Shown one piece after another: positions 13,320 through 26,900 of a DNA stretch of 64,000 nucleotides. The stretch is from assembly GCA_013365325.1 (NCBI GenBank), contig JABVXV010000040.1:62001-126000 (forward strand), given 5' to 3'. A program made the position numbers and the translations under genes. Source of the DNA: Dipetalonema caudispina. Lineage: Eukaryota > Nematoda > Chromadorea > Rhabditida > Onchocercidae. The notes beneath the pieces were generated by a model, which saw nothing but the letters and a program-made list of their open reading frames with translations, ran no database searches and was not told where the DNA came from. Each line of letters begins with the position of its first letter. The first letter of the stretch is position 1.

Positions 13320-13779
13320 TTTTCCAATAAAACAGTTCTCTATAAGGTAGCAGAACCCGTTACAAGCAAAATGTGCCAACTAGAAAATCTATTACAGTTT
13401 GTCAATCTTGTAACAAGCACTCTACCAATAGCCGAAGAATCAAATATTTAAAAGATAACATCAAATCCTACGGACATCAATGACCCCCAAACTTTCCGAG
13501 ACAGTAAGAATGAAAAATCTATTTTCAAGGTGAGACTCAAGTAAGAATAAGTAATAGTATGTATGTGGAGAGGATTAGAGAGAGCATACAATGAGACAGT
13601 TGAATGAAGAATATGACTGTAACAGTAGAGACAAAAAGAATCCTACAGGAATGTACCATTGAAGAGATGAAGATAAAGCATAAGAGAGGAAGGGGTGACA
13701 CAACATGACAGATAACAGAAAAGAGAGAGGGAGAGAAGCTGACAAATCACTAGATCCCGCCCTCCCTATGTCTTATAAT

Positions 13780-13946
13780 GGGGGGTCAGCGCGAACGCTA
13801 TTCCCCCAAACGCAAAAATTATGCTGTTGGCTGATCCCAACTCGGGATAGCCACACAGGTCAGCCTGAACCGAAAGTGCAATGACCAAGCCTCACTGTGA
13901 AGCCCCCGCCTTCGTGATCGCGGAGAACTCCCAGCCAGGTAAGTTT
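13780..13946 (-). ncRNA. U1 spliceosomal snRNA
   Basis: U1 base-pairs with 5' splice sites. Read on the minus strand, the RNA starts AAACUUACCUGGCUGGGAG, with the ACUUACCUG sequence complementary to the donor consensus. It then shows the stem-loop I element GAUCACGAAGG (U1-70K site), the stem-loop II loop AUUGCACUU (U1A-type site), a Sm site AAUUUUUGCG, and a terminal stem-loop GGGGGAAUAGCGUUCGCGCU closed by ACCCCC. Length is about 167 nt, close to the usual 164-165. The ends are set by comparison with known U1 and could be off by a few bases. All functional elements look intact. I could not identify the proximal promoter element upstream (right of 13946) with confidence. Confidence 0.95.
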
Positions 13947-16486
13947 ATGACCCTCCTCCTCCATTTACTCTTACCATCGTTGCAGCTGATACTCACTCGT
14001 TTTTCACTCTGTTCATCCAATTGTTCAACTGCTGCAATATATAATGTAGAAGGAAGAGAAACAGGCATGCAAAAGAAACTCTATTCAACTGAAGATGTTC
14101 ATTTTCTAATAGAATTTATGTAATTTTTCTAATAAATTATTAAGTTTGAATATTGAAGTACTTTTTCAGGTTTCGATGCCTCAATTCATGAATGACATTG
14201 CAACATGCCGTTGAAATATCCACGAATTCTGCAGAGCTATCCAATTATTCACTATTAACATCAACAGATACCGGTCGAATTCTACCGGTATATTACGGTG
14301 GAAATATCACTGAGGTCTCATGTGAATAAGAAATATTTGGTGCAGGATAAAACAATCGAAATTTCTTCATTTCTATCTTTTTACATGAATGTTATTATTG
14401 TTTGTTATTTACTTTGTTTGCATGAATTGCTAGAATTAGATCAGTTGAAATTTATTTACAAGAAAAGCGTAACAATTATAGCTAGGCCAACTTTAAAGCA
14501 CTGGTAGAATTAAATTAGACTATCCAGTGCTGGTAAATATTTACTGAAGTGATGTTATCAGTGTTTCTGCAAGTGATTTCATTCATTTTGATAAGCCAAA
14601 AGCTGCAATTTCATGAGCTTCTACTTTTTTTTAAAAGAATTCCTTCCACACTCCTATGTGACAGAGGAGTGAATTAATAATAAGTAAGGCGCGACTTATA
14701 TAAAATTTGATCAAAATTATACTGAAAATTATACACAGATATGAAGTAATATACGCATAGCCTTACTTACAGTACTCGAGCTCTGATACGGTATAGGTTA
14801 CTGTATGTTTATTGTGAATGTATGTTGGGTAATCATCGAATTTATTTCAGCAAATTTTATTAATGCTATCCCAACAAATTAACTTCAACTTTAATGAACT
14901 GTTAACTGTTATATGTTATTTTCAACGTGATGGCCAAGTAATGTATCCACAAATTGCAGAAGTTTCATTTTAAATCGAATATGAATTTGCAGCGATACTG
15001 TTATAACAACAACGTGGCCAAACTGTATCGCAGTTAAATAAATTTGAATCTACCTAACTGAGGAAGTCAAAATCAAAATAAGACAAATTGATCCGCAAAC
15101 AGCTATGCGTCTCTATAAATGTTCTGACTTTCGACCTTAGGTATGCAAGCTTGTAGGGGAAAACCATTTGAGAAAAATGTACGATAAAACGTCAATTTTT
15201 AGTAAACTGATCGATAACATTTGAGATAAGTGTAAAAGGATGAGTAAATTATGGTGATAATGGTACTTATACTCTAATACCGCCTCAGACGAATAATTAA
15301 ACAACAACAAGGAGTTCTTCTAAGACAAAAAGAGGCCATTTATCACTTAAAAAAAAAAAAAAAAAGTATTCTTGCCGAGATGCAATTTCACTTCTGTTCC
15401 GGAAAAGCTCGCCTTCGTCTTTTGATTTCAGAGTTAAAATAATTAAAATTTGCTATCACACATCTCTTTAATTCTTGACCTGAGACGTCGTTCACTGAAT
15501 ACCGTGATAAATAAAACAAGCAGGTTTATTTCGTAAGCAATCTACAAGGATCTTTCACAGCCTTGAATTTTACATACTTCACAAAGCTAGACACTTTCCA
15601 GATGAAATCCCAAATGATGTTTGGTTTTATCTGTAGGAAAGCTTTAACTTAAATATATTGTCAGTTAACAACGGACTAGATCTACGGAATGCAAAACCTT
15701 TGATCTTACTTCAGGCTATTATTGGTTAGTTCAGACAAGAGGTAGTCAAAAATTTTCTGATGAATTTCCCAACGAATAATCGGAAAAGTACTTACTTCGC
15801 CTAACTTTTACTTATCATTACTTTGAGATAACTATGCTGCGTGCTACAGACTAAATTGTTCCAAAGATTCGAGATTTTTGAAAATACAAATTACACGTAC
15901 TCCTATGATTCTTGAATTTAGAAATGTCATCTGGATCGATGAATCAATAAAAAAAAGTATTTCAAACTTCTAATAGCAAAAGTAACATATACTTTATACA
16001 TGATATGAACGTGATAAATTCAAACATATTAATTAAGGACGCGATACAAATGGATGGATGGATATAGCAACAAAACAAAAGTAAACAAGCTTCATTCAGG
16101 AAAATCTCTACGTCATTTTCATTAAATCATATACATTTACTTCCTAACTAACATCTCTTTAACAGTTATAGAGTTCCTGTGAAATACCAAATTTTTCTGC
16201 ATCATTCACAACTTGAGAACTATACAACTATTTATTTTCATATAACTTTTTTGTCCTGGAGAATAAGTGAAACTTTAGTAGAATACTTCAATCTTTACAG
16301 ATCATCCGGCATTGTGGTTCTTTACTCTTTCAAAATCAAATTTTCCAGATGACCAATGTAAGTGGAAAATTATGTCAATTCAATCAATACACTATGGATG
16401 ATTTTTTTTTTTTCTTTTTATAGCAGAATGATTATAAGTTCTATGAGGAAGATATCTGGAATATTATGAATAAAAGGAGAAGATGT
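13947..16486. other. Spacer between U1 snRNA and the FERM gene tail
   Basis: No convincing gene. The first 60-100 bases right of 13946 should carry the U1 promoter. A small GC-rich inverted repeat, ATACCGGT (14268-14275) with ACCGGTAT (14284-14291), surrounds a GAATTC loop. A short minus-strand stretch around 14165-14235 reads as an open peptide with a possible CTCTGCAG acceptor, but too little is there to call an exon. There is a poly-A run near 15350-15365. Confidence 0.4.
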
Positions 16487-17921
16487 TCATAAATCAGTGA
16501 TCATTCGACTATTTGTCGATGCGATGACAGTTCGCGTTGCGGGTACTTCAGAAGGTTTTATCCTGAAAAGAGTATGAAATGTTGAGGGATTCAAGAAAAA
16601 AAATTTGAGAAAACATTATTTCCAAGCAAATTATTACTGAAAAGCTAATATTTCAAAAAATAAATGAAACAAAAGTATGGAAAGAGAAATTATTGCCAAA
16701 AAAATTACGTTACATTTGGGTAATAAGTTGCGCGTGAGGTTGTGGCCGATGGATACTGCTAGCCATTACGGGTATCCGACTTTGTGATATTTTCTGCAAT
16801 TACTACTAAATGTTAGAAGAAAACATCTCCGAAGCAAAGTTAGATTTTGAAATGAATCGATCGTTGGCTTTATGAACAATGAAGTGAGTATGTTTTGGTG
16901 AAGATCGCAAAAGTTTTACTTTCAACGCTACTGCTTACTAGAAATGGCGATTTAATTAACAACAGGCCTGAAAAGAAAGGCAATTATGACTATCCTATTC
17001 ATGGCTCTAGTCCTCATACATTATATTTATCACACAAGAATATCTCTAACAATAAACCGAAAAATTGGATCTCTAACCGATATCTCCCAGGTTAACTCTT
17101 CTAATTCTAATAATTAAAAAAAGAAATCTTTATGGATAGAGCAAGTGGGATGTAATATGGGATTTGCAGAAATGTTATCGCAAATGGCATTCACTTCAGC
17201 AAAAAAAAAAAGAAAAAAAACCGAAGAATTGTTAGTTTCATTATGAGCAATCCCAGCTGCCACTGCTATTATAGGCCAAAAACTGCTCAAATAATTGCCT
17301 AGTAATTTCATTTTCCCTCTAAGCCTTATCGTACGTTAAAAACTCTTACAACAAATTACGAAATGGAGGGACTGATATGAGCCAATAGACTAGTTTTTGT
17401 CCTTTTTCCTACCATTTTTTGCTTATAGCAATTATCCTCAAGGACTCATAAAGGAAATTCATGAAGAACTCCTGTTGTCCTTCAAAACATTATCAAATAA
17501 GTATATCAGAACACGAATACAAAAGCTTAGAACTTGTAGGAAGGGAAGTAAGTTGAATTCTCTTTAAGAAAATAAGAAACAAACTGTTGACTTTGTACTT
17601 AGGTACAATGTGATATTATTAATGATATACGGTAACGAATAATGGAATATAGGAATAGTCCAGGAGAAATTACAGTATACCCAAGTAACAATGTAACACG
17701 GTACGAATTAACTAAAAAGTTAATTGAAAAATTACAAGGATTAAATGTTGCGATAACTAAAGAATTAAAAGGCATTATCAAGACGCTAAATGGATATACA
17801 AGGAAATGACCAAAAGTGAAGTAGGAAGTGACCAAGATACTATCCTCCGGTACGATCCCATACTAAATGGTGATGATGGAAGTAAGCGAAATACAGGAGG
17901 TAAAATTCCGGAAGGATCGAA
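16487..17921 (-). CDS. Probable alternative 3' exons of the FERM-domain gene
   Basis: Three small minus-strand open blocks with good splice sites join in phase after exon 16 of the FERM gene: 17921-17841 (acceptor CTTGTTTAG, 27 residues, FDPSGILPPVFRLLPSSPFS...), 16793-16714 (acceptor TAATTGCAG, donor AT|GTAACG, KISQSRIPVMASSIHRPQPH...) and 16562-16487 (acceptor ACTCTTTTCAG, IKPSEVPATRTVIASTNSRM..., TGA). Exon 16 can supply the donor GAG|GTATAC just before its own stop (donor at 18313), so two ends are possible: a stop at 18305 or an added 78 residues. The new part repeats the QSRIP motif of exon 16 and has the same Ser/Pro-rich composition, which argues for one protein. This is inference; a separate small gene is the alternative. 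Confidence 0.5.
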
Positions 17922-18304
17922 CTAAACAAGTTGTGACGTTTTTTTCTTGCATAAATATGCATGGGAAACTTTTGTCATTACAGGAAACCAAAAATGGAGA
18001 TGATTCATAGGGAGCAATAGAAATAGCTTCAAGAATGACAGAGATAACTTCCCAAAGCTTCAGCTGAAAAAGCTTCGAGAAGTTACCTTTGTATCCCGGA
18101 TTTCCCGAAAAGTTGTTCTAAGAAGTTGTCAGTCTATTAAATACTGGATGCATTAGCAATGGGTATAACATATGTACCAAATTCAGTGATTATGATATTT
18201 TTTAACCTACGATAGATTTTAGAAAATCGAAGTCGAACTCCTGCAGGTCATCCCAGACACTTGAAGGAGCATAGTAACATTAACCCTAAAAGCATGGAAG
18301 AAAC

Positions 18305-21300
18305 CTAGTATACCTCATCGCAAGCAGAAGTTCTAGACCCATGCATTTCAGAAGCTGTCGTTGAGCTGCCACCAGGATGACCACTTCTCACTGGTAGTCG
18401 AGACCGACATGTTTTCTCACCAACTGCTCCAACAGGTTCGAGATTTCCTGTCGAGCTTTGCATTATTGATGCAGAAGGAACGTATGCTTTTTTTATTGCG
18501 GTTGTGCTAGGACATTTTACTGCACGCAAATGCGGTATACGTGATTGTGGTTCCGGTAGGCGACTAGCAGAAACTGTATTACTTTCGCCAGATTTGATAT
18601 CGTATTCAGCTTGTTCAAATAGCTTGCGATCACTTATCGTAAAAGTATCGGTCTTAACTATCTCAGAGGATGAAGGTATGGTAGACATGGTGGGAGCAGA
18701 AGTAATATCTTGATTTTTATTTATCATGGATGGATGTCGAATGGATGAACGACCGCTAGTTATAGTAGAATGAGCATGCCCATTGATTACGGTTGAATTT
18801 TGGAAATCTTCTTTCTCCGGTAAGACCATAAAAGTTTGATTCAAGGGTGCTTTGATTGGAGAAAGCGGTGAACGAATCATCGATTCGACATATGTTTTAC
18901 TGGGTGAAGTTTCATAAGCTGATGTTGGATTAGTTGGACTGGAGATTGACGATCCGGGAGATTTCATTCCAGGACTATTTTCCGAGAAATTCCTTGGGAT
19001 AAGTGACTGTCGAGTATTTGGTAAAGTAGTCACAACAGACGGAATATGTTCCACTGGTGGCTTGATATTGTTATTGCTTACAGGCTGAAAATTTTTCTCT
19101 GATTAACTATGACTAGCATGGAGAATCTTTTTAAATCTTAAATTTCTTCATATTCGGAATCCCAGTAGTAATTATGGTAACAACAGATTACTACAGCATT
19201 TATGTGCAAATATTTGAAGGATTTTTAGAGAATGGTTCCCAAACATGAAAAAATTTGAAATTAAAAAAGATTTCAGTCAAGAAGTACAATGCGAAAATAT
19301 TAGAACGTGAAATTTAATGAAAATAGTAAAAAAGAAAGCAATTAAAATTAACGGTTATTGATGAAAAAGTGAAATCTCTGAAAAAAGTTCAAAGGAATTT
19401 TAACTCATTTACAAATCTTAACAAAAATTTTCCTCTTAATCATTCCAACAAAACGGTAATAATTATCATGATATTTGAGGTAAATTTCCGAGACATGAAA
19501 TAAGTAAGAGGTACATAGTGCGTGATTGACGTGTCCTGCAATGTGATATGTGGTGATGACGTACAACCCATTTGAGAGCCACTGTTACTGATGGCGATTC
19601 TTGTAACATGACTAGTTGCAGGTCGTGTTGTGGATGTTACTGATACTATTGATACTGGTGAACCTGACCATCGAGATGCAGGTTCTGAAATAAGTCCTGA
19701 ATATTAGACCGAGATATCAAGGGAATTACCACTACCTTTCTGCAACAGTGTAAAGAGTAACGTTGGTAGATGTACGACAATAGAAAAGATTAAATTCATA
19801 TTGTTTCTATTTACTGAATCAGGAAAGAATAATGAAAAAAAAAAAAGATTTTTTTCCCCAATTCGGAAAACTTTTGATATGGAAGACTAAGTTGATAGAA
19901 TTGAATTTGAATTTAAGAGATTAGTTAAAAAAAATAAGTTTATTAAAATTTGGCATAAACTGAATACATCCAATCACGCTTATATGATTTACCTAAGAAT
20001 TAACAAGCTTACCAACCATAAGTCATATTCAAGCTAGTATCAACAATTTCCGATTTCTTTGCACCATCCGTGAATTGTAATGGAGTGGATCTGGAATGTG
20101 TGGGATCTGAAATTTGAAATTTAAAAGAAAAAAAAAAAAATGTTAGAACAGTTTATAACCTCCTTGTGTACTATATAGGAATGTGATACCACAAAATATA
20201 TTTCTGTCATTATTATTTTGAAAAAAATTTACCTTTTGTTGAACTATACTGCTTTCTTGAAACAGACGGTGACCTATCGAGTTCTTTGATATCGTTAATT
20301 TGTTTACCACATGTCGCATTCTGCAAAATGGATATTTAAGACTATGCAAAATGCAATATGTCAGAAAAAGGTGCAACTTTAATCTTCATCTTGTTTTCTC
20401 AAAATTTCTCAAATGGATAATCATTTATCGACAAAGTTTCCCAGCAAATAAACAAGTTAGCTTCCGGAAACACTAAATTTTATAGCACTTGGATTCGCTG
20501 AATTTTTTTGTGAAAACTGATAGTACTGTTAGCTTTCTCGATGACAAACCTTGCTGAGTAAAGTATCACTTTGTGATGAATTTGCATAACCATTAATCGC
20601 GGTTCCAGTATCACTGTTTGCAATACCATTACTGTTCAATATATGCTTATCATTGCTGCAAGATGTAATTAGTGCAAACTAATATAATTTGATGAACTGT
20701 TAAATTGCTATGCAAATAAGTTGGATATGGAATCGATAAGGAAGGCGAAGTTTCAAGTACCGCTAAATTTCTAATGAATCCTGTGAAAAACTGACTTTGC
20801 AGTAGCGCACGATCCTTCAGGAGGAGAAATAAGATTAAGTGCCGACAGTCCTGCTGAAGCACCAACCTAAATAAAATTTTCAAATGCAAAGATGAAGTAT
20901 GCCAATGATTTAGATGTAAAATGTTGTAATCTTAGTACTTTATGAAATTATCCAAAGAATCTTTGCTGCGTAGAAATGGGAGGAAAGACGAGTCAAAGCA
21001 CTATAAGACCACTGATTATATCAAACTTTGTAATAACTATTAACCTGTTTTTTGAAATCATTTCGAAGTTGTATTCTTTTATTCACTAAGCTCTGCCTTG
21101 GACCGTATCGTTGCGATGGTCGCCTCTCAAACGTGGCTGATTGTCGGCGAGAAAGCCGTCCACCATCTTTGTGTACATTTTCGTACTCCGTTCGACCTCT
21201 TTTTTAAAACCTCATTTGATGATAATTCTAATGGAAGATACAGCGATATTTTGATCAAAAAACATTCATAAAATTATGAAAAACTGAAGAGCGACAGTAG

Positions 21301-24300
21301 TTTAATTAGTATGAATGAAAAATAAGGAGAGGAAAAAGTATTACCTATACCGGAATGTGCTACCCAATCGGAATAATTGTGATGCTTTAGCGATTCGCGG
21401 CTTATGATATTTGAGCCGGAAAAATGTGTGATGTTCAATGGCGCATTTCCATAAGTGTTTGCAAGCTTTATGAGATGATAGATTGAATACAAATGTATGC
21501 AGTTGCACTTGTCCACTCTGTAAGTGAAAAATATTGAGGAAAATGGAATATAAACAGAACTTGGGGTCAAACTCGCTAAGATTATTAAGATAATGATTTC
21601 TCTCTCTCTTTCTCTCTCTCTCCATTATCTCTCCATTGTACAATAGTTTCTTTTTTGGCTGGGATCTAGAAATTCAGAAAAAAAAAAACAAGAAATGAGA
21701 TTCGAGAAGAAATAAACGTACAGCCTGATCGGCATCCTCCTCAACGACAAGAGTAATTTTCCGATTTTTGAAATCAAGTTTCTGGATCTTTTCCCACAAA
21801 AATAAACCAATCTTTTGAATACCATCAAATACCAGCATACCAGTAGGTGTTAAGCCCAAACTGTAATTTTTTTTTTACCGGTTAATTTACTTAATCACTA
21901 ATTTATTCGATCTTTTCATCTATTTGAATATACGGATTTATGTACATTACACGTAATAATACGTTACAAATATATGGAAGTTACGCGATCACGGAAGTGC
22001 AATTAAATATTTCATTAATCAGAAAAATATCAAAAAATGAAGAAGTAAACCTGTATAAATTGCCATCTTTTCCTTCAACAGTATGCATATCAACTCCGTA
22101 CAATTCTATCCATTTCGCTTTATTCAAATAATTTATTTCAGCCGTGGCTGGCGATTGTCCACTAAAATATATTCATTCTATGCTACAATTTCTTCATCAG
22201 TTTTTATCGAAGGCAAATAACTATTTTATGCTCTTGAAAAGTCTAAAAAATAATACCGACAAGTGATGAATTTTTCCAAAATCGCAATTTCCATTTCTTC
22301 ATCCTGTTCAGGATGAAACCGAAATTCTGAAATTAGAGCCGGTGTGTGTTCCGTAGGATTGTAATCACCAAGCTCCGCTGTAAAATCAAAATGCAAATTT
22401 GGTCAGATTTTTTGGTTCAAATTATATTGTTTAACATTACTCTTATATCAATTAAATTTCAACCTTTGGCTGATAAGTTTCTTAGTACTTTTTCATGCCT
22501 TGTTATATATAAAGCAAAAAATTTTTTGGCAAACTTTGTCCTTATCAATTGTAACTAACATTAGCACAAAAATGTTTTAATTTGAAAAAGAATTGAGAAA
22601 AGCATGCCTCTTTCGCATTCTTGAAAGATGAAGTAATTTCAAAATAAAATTAAAAAAAAATTAATTATAAATGGATGAGATACAAACATTGTAGAGCGAG
22701 GGCAGCAAGTTCAATAGCTGTATCTTTGGGACATTCCAGTCTTCCGGTCTGGATATCCTGCTTTAACTGCAGAAAGAATTGGTACCTTTAAGAGTGGAAA
22801 TGTTAGAATCAGTACATGGTTATTTTAGATGCGATAATTTGTCTGATAACTATATCACTTTGATTTTTCTGTCTTCAACCAGTGAGTATAATACTTTAGT
22901 TATTATCAATGGAAGTAGATCTAAATACAAACATCTAACATTTATATTTATATATTATCGGAATTTCAATTTCTTAGCTTGATGAAAACTTTGAAAATTC
23001 CACCTTGTTAACTCCTCGCGCAAATTATTCGGTTCCGAAGAATAGAATTTTACCCGAAATCGAAACGTATAGGGTGGGCCAATTGGCACTTGCTTATTAA
23101 TTCGCTTTACCGGATCTAACCAATGCTGAAATTAATATTTCTTGTGAAATACAACAAGGATTTATTCCGAAAATAATAACTGACGCTATACTCAACCCGC
23201 AGGAATTCTCAGTCCTTTTGGTCTTTCATTATCATGTAGTAATCACTTCCGTTTTTTGTATTTCTTTGGTAGAAAATCGTAGTAAAGTTTAGCATAGAGG
23301 CCAAAAGACAAAGCCATCATCAGAGAAAGAGGAGAAAGATTTAACTGTAATAAAAATGCTCCTAAGGACAAAAAAAACCGATTTGAACTAAACGGATTGG
23401 AATTCCAAATTAAATTCATCTGGGCCAAATTTAAAAAATTGAAACGTTGCAAATACCTGTACATGATAGTGGTCCATAAACTGTAAACCAAAATAATCTC
23501 GTTCTTCCAAATCCAACGCATAAAATACTTGATCGTATAGTTCCCGGCCGGCGGCATTTTTCTACAAAAGGGGGAACTTTGTTTCTAAGTAGCTTGGAGT
23601 TCAAATTTTTAAAAATATTTTAACAGTACAATCAAAACAAGGGAGATGAAATCAGCTTCAGAGACGATTTTTTTTGGCCAAGGGAACGAACGAGCTTTAT
23701 ATGAACAAAATCAATGTAAAAGATCCTGTTGAGATGGATGAAAAAGAATAAATGATGATTTTTTTTTTTTTTTTTTCTAAATTTATAAGCACAATATCAA
23801 AAGACAAAGACGAATATGTCTTTCTGTCATTTTTAAAGAAACATAAAAGTGTACCGAAATTACGACATTCATGTCCGTACCATCGAGCAACAACACTTTA
23901 CACTGACATTGCTTTCGAGAATCCATTTCTGGTTGATCAAACCCCTATATTAATAAGATATAAGAAAAAATTTTTCAAAAACCAGCAGTCATCCATGAAT
24001 TCATAAAGGACTAGAAATGATAAACCGGTACTCTAAAACTTAGTTTCTTATCTTCCTTAAAAATACACCGGTAGAAGTTGCAGTTATATAGGTACTAATG
24101 AACTGAAGATATCAGAAGTAAAGAAGTGCTATTTAATATTTCTGTAATTCAAAAAATGAAAAAAAAGAGGCGCAAATATTTACCAATTGATTAATTGTTT
24201 CTTCCATGCATAAAAAAGGATGCCATAAATGAAAATTGTAACATATTTTTGAATTCTAAAAGCTCGCGTACGTATAACTAACAATTTACTAAGTAAGGCC

Positions 24301-26622
24301 TGCCTTTAATTGAGCTAATTAAAAATCGAAATTTCCACCAATCGAAGCTCTGAATTCTATTTTCTAACTTCTACAATTTTTTCTTTCTCTTCTGCAAAAC
24401 TTTTTGCATAAAAATTATTATTTACAACAATTGATTTCAGGATTATCAAAACGTTGCACATGCCAGATGCAATCATATATCTGCTATCCCGAAACAGATC
24501 CCAAATTCTAGCTTTCAAAGACTAATTATAATTCAAATGCTAATTAAACATGAAACTATGACTAATCACTTGCTACAGAAAGGATCGCAATCCATAATTA
24601 GAGAAATAATGCAAACTGATATGGAAAAGCTATGAGAGGAATAATAATTTCCATAATTTGTTGGGACAGGTTGGTTAACGCTCAATGAACAATTATAATA
24701 CAACAATGATGGAAATATCAATACACACCGTACATGTAAATGTGTTGTTGTTAGTTACATCATGCAAGAGTCAGTCCCAATATTTTGCGCTATTTAAAGG
24801 AAACAAATTCTTCCTAATACATAACATTTTTTGAAGAAAATCGAAATTCTATCACAAAGATAAGTACTCGTCAGAAAATGATGCTATTATTCGTCATCTC
24901 ATATATGGCAATATTTCGATCTCCAAAATGCAGAAAATCTCTCTATCTGTTTACATTTCCAGCTATGTCAAAAATTGCAATTAATGAGCAGTAAATGAAA
25001 TATTTATTGATACTTATATTTATTTATATCTTAATAAAGTAATCTCTCAGAAGATAACAAGCATAAATGACCGAAATTTTGGGTATTTTTCGATATTTAT
25101 ATAGTAAAGATGAGATGACAATAGTAATGATAGAAGGCTGGCGCAAAATGCTTATCACAATTGATAATCTGTTTATCAGTACTGCACACTTTCCTTTTTT
25201 TACTTTTTAGAGCAAAAAAAAATCAACTGAAACAGAGGGAGAAGGAAAAAACTATGAATTTACTTTTCTCTTCTCTTTTCATCTCAAAAAAAAAAAAGAA
25301 GAAAAAAATGTGTAAATGTAACTGACAAGATAGCTTTTTAATTTTGACAGCCTCATTGGATGTTTGTCCACATAAGTCTAAATTTGAAAAATTCAGAGAG
25401 TTGTAGCAAAGAAAAGAAAACCGAAATTTAAACGCAAATTAAATTGACATTATCAAAATCGATCATTGCATTTATCTCCTACGACATAATGTTTTGTTGA
25501 TTTTTTTTTTTTTTTTTTAACATGCTGCTGTGATTGCAGTGGTAAAATCTATGCCCATAATGCATTCCGAATGTATCAGTGCAGTGTGAAAAACTTTGAC
25601 TTACTCATCAAACCAAATGACAGTTTGTTTTCATTTCATTTCATGTTAGAGAGATAAATGTGCAACTGAGCAGAGTTTTCCACATCAACTCTGATCATAT
25701 TATATTATATGAAACATCTACCCATCTGCTAAAATTGTTCTCAAAAATTTTTGAGGTGTTCGAAAATTACCGAAAATAGTTCAAGGTGATTTAAACATTT
25801 ATGAATATCCAACTATTCAAATAGCAACATATTATTCATGTAATTTAATTTTTGTGGGGGAAAAAAAAGATTCGGGAAAAGATGGAAGAAAATGATTCCG
25901 CTTGTCAAAACTCTTCGTTTTTTGAAAGTATTGCTAAAAGTGTAAATTTAATGAACCAAATGTTGAAAAATTAGAGAGAGTGCATATCGTAGAAGAAAAA
26001 AAAAACAAAAAAGGAAAGAGGAAAAATTGGTTCTTACAAAATTTTCAATGATGTGGTAATGTACTGAAGGAAGACTATATCTGCTAAAAACTTTTTTTTT
26101 CAAAACCATATAATAAAAATTAACGATGACACATCATGCAGATGGTATTCATGAAAACATTTTTAATTGATAAATTAATGAAATATCCCTAACTAATAAA
26201 TTATTTTTTGGCCAGAGTTCTCGCAGTTCGAAAAATTCCACCATTTTTTATTTTTCATTTCTGGGGTAATTTTGAGAATTGCATTTTTAGAAACAATTGT
26301 TCGCCTTATAAATGTAGGGAAAAATGTCGCTTCCTCATAATGAAACTTAAAAAATAGAGCACATTTTATTGCTGATATTCAACTGATAATGACGAAATCT
26401 CAGAATCAACACGCCATAACTTCTAACTTCTAATCGTTGCGATTTTGATTCGTTCAACATCACATTCTGTGAATTTCCAGAAAAAGAAATTTTCCAGAAA
26501 GTTTCATAGCAAATAATACAAACCTGTTGATATTCGCTAGTTCCAGCAGTATCGCCATCTGGATGATACTGTCTTTTTGAACGTCGAAAACGCTGACTTA
26601 ACGATCGGAACAGAGATGCCAT
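18305..26622 (-). CDS. FERM-domain cortical scaffold protein, EPB41L5/Yurt type
   Basis: Proteins of this group link membrane proteins to the cortical cytoskeleton and control epithelial polarity. Exons 5' to 3': 26622-26524, 23902 (or 23911)-23855, 23561-23457, 23125-23004, 22785-22688, 22377-22257, 22161-22051, 21860-21722, 21517-21345, 21198-21045, 20866-20796, 20655-20550, 20320-20233, 20106-20017, 19684-19515, 19084-18305; all phases agree, about 824-827 residues. N-terminus [22 protein letters not shown] lobes about residues 40-340 with [56 protein letters not shown] [33 protein letters not shown] and [24 protein letters not shown]-adjacent segment follows ([21 protein letters not shown]), diagnostic for the EPB41L5 side of the family. 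The long tail is Ser/Pro-rich with several SxI/LP motifs. The acceptor of exon 2 is uncertain. The 2.6-kb first intron is the largest within the coding region. Confidence 0.93.
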
Positions 26623-26668
26623 TGTCGATGTAAAAGGAAATCAAAAATTGAGGCAAAGCTATTGCAAG

Positions 26669-26681
26669 TCGTATCCTGCAA
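26669..26681 (-). promoter_or_regulatory. Acceptor-like site upstream of the FERM gene start codon
   Basis: On the minus strand CTATGTTTGCAG lies about 50 bases before the ATG at 26622. It is either a trans-splice site or the end of a 5' UTR intron. If the latter, a non-coding first exon lies further right, in the long gene-free interval. Confidence 0.35.
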
Positions 26682-26900
26682 ACATAGATAAAGCAAAAAA
26701 AAGAAGATGAAAAAATGCGAAAAAAAAAAGAACGAAAAGAAATAATACAAAGAAGACGGATTACTTGACATTACGAAAAGAAAACAGATGCGCAAATAAA
26801 AAGCAAATACTTTGGAACCATCTGTTTTTTCATAAAAAGTTCCTCATTTTCATTTAATTCTTGAAAGATTGAATTTACAAGAAAAATCAACTTTTGTTCT

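Noticed and set aside
16895..17095. Plus-strand frame with a hydrophobic start (VKIAKVLLSTLLL), possibly a secreted peptide.
   Set aside because: It has no ATG in frame, no dibasic neuropeptide repeats, and lies inside the minus-strand 3' intron of the FERM gene.
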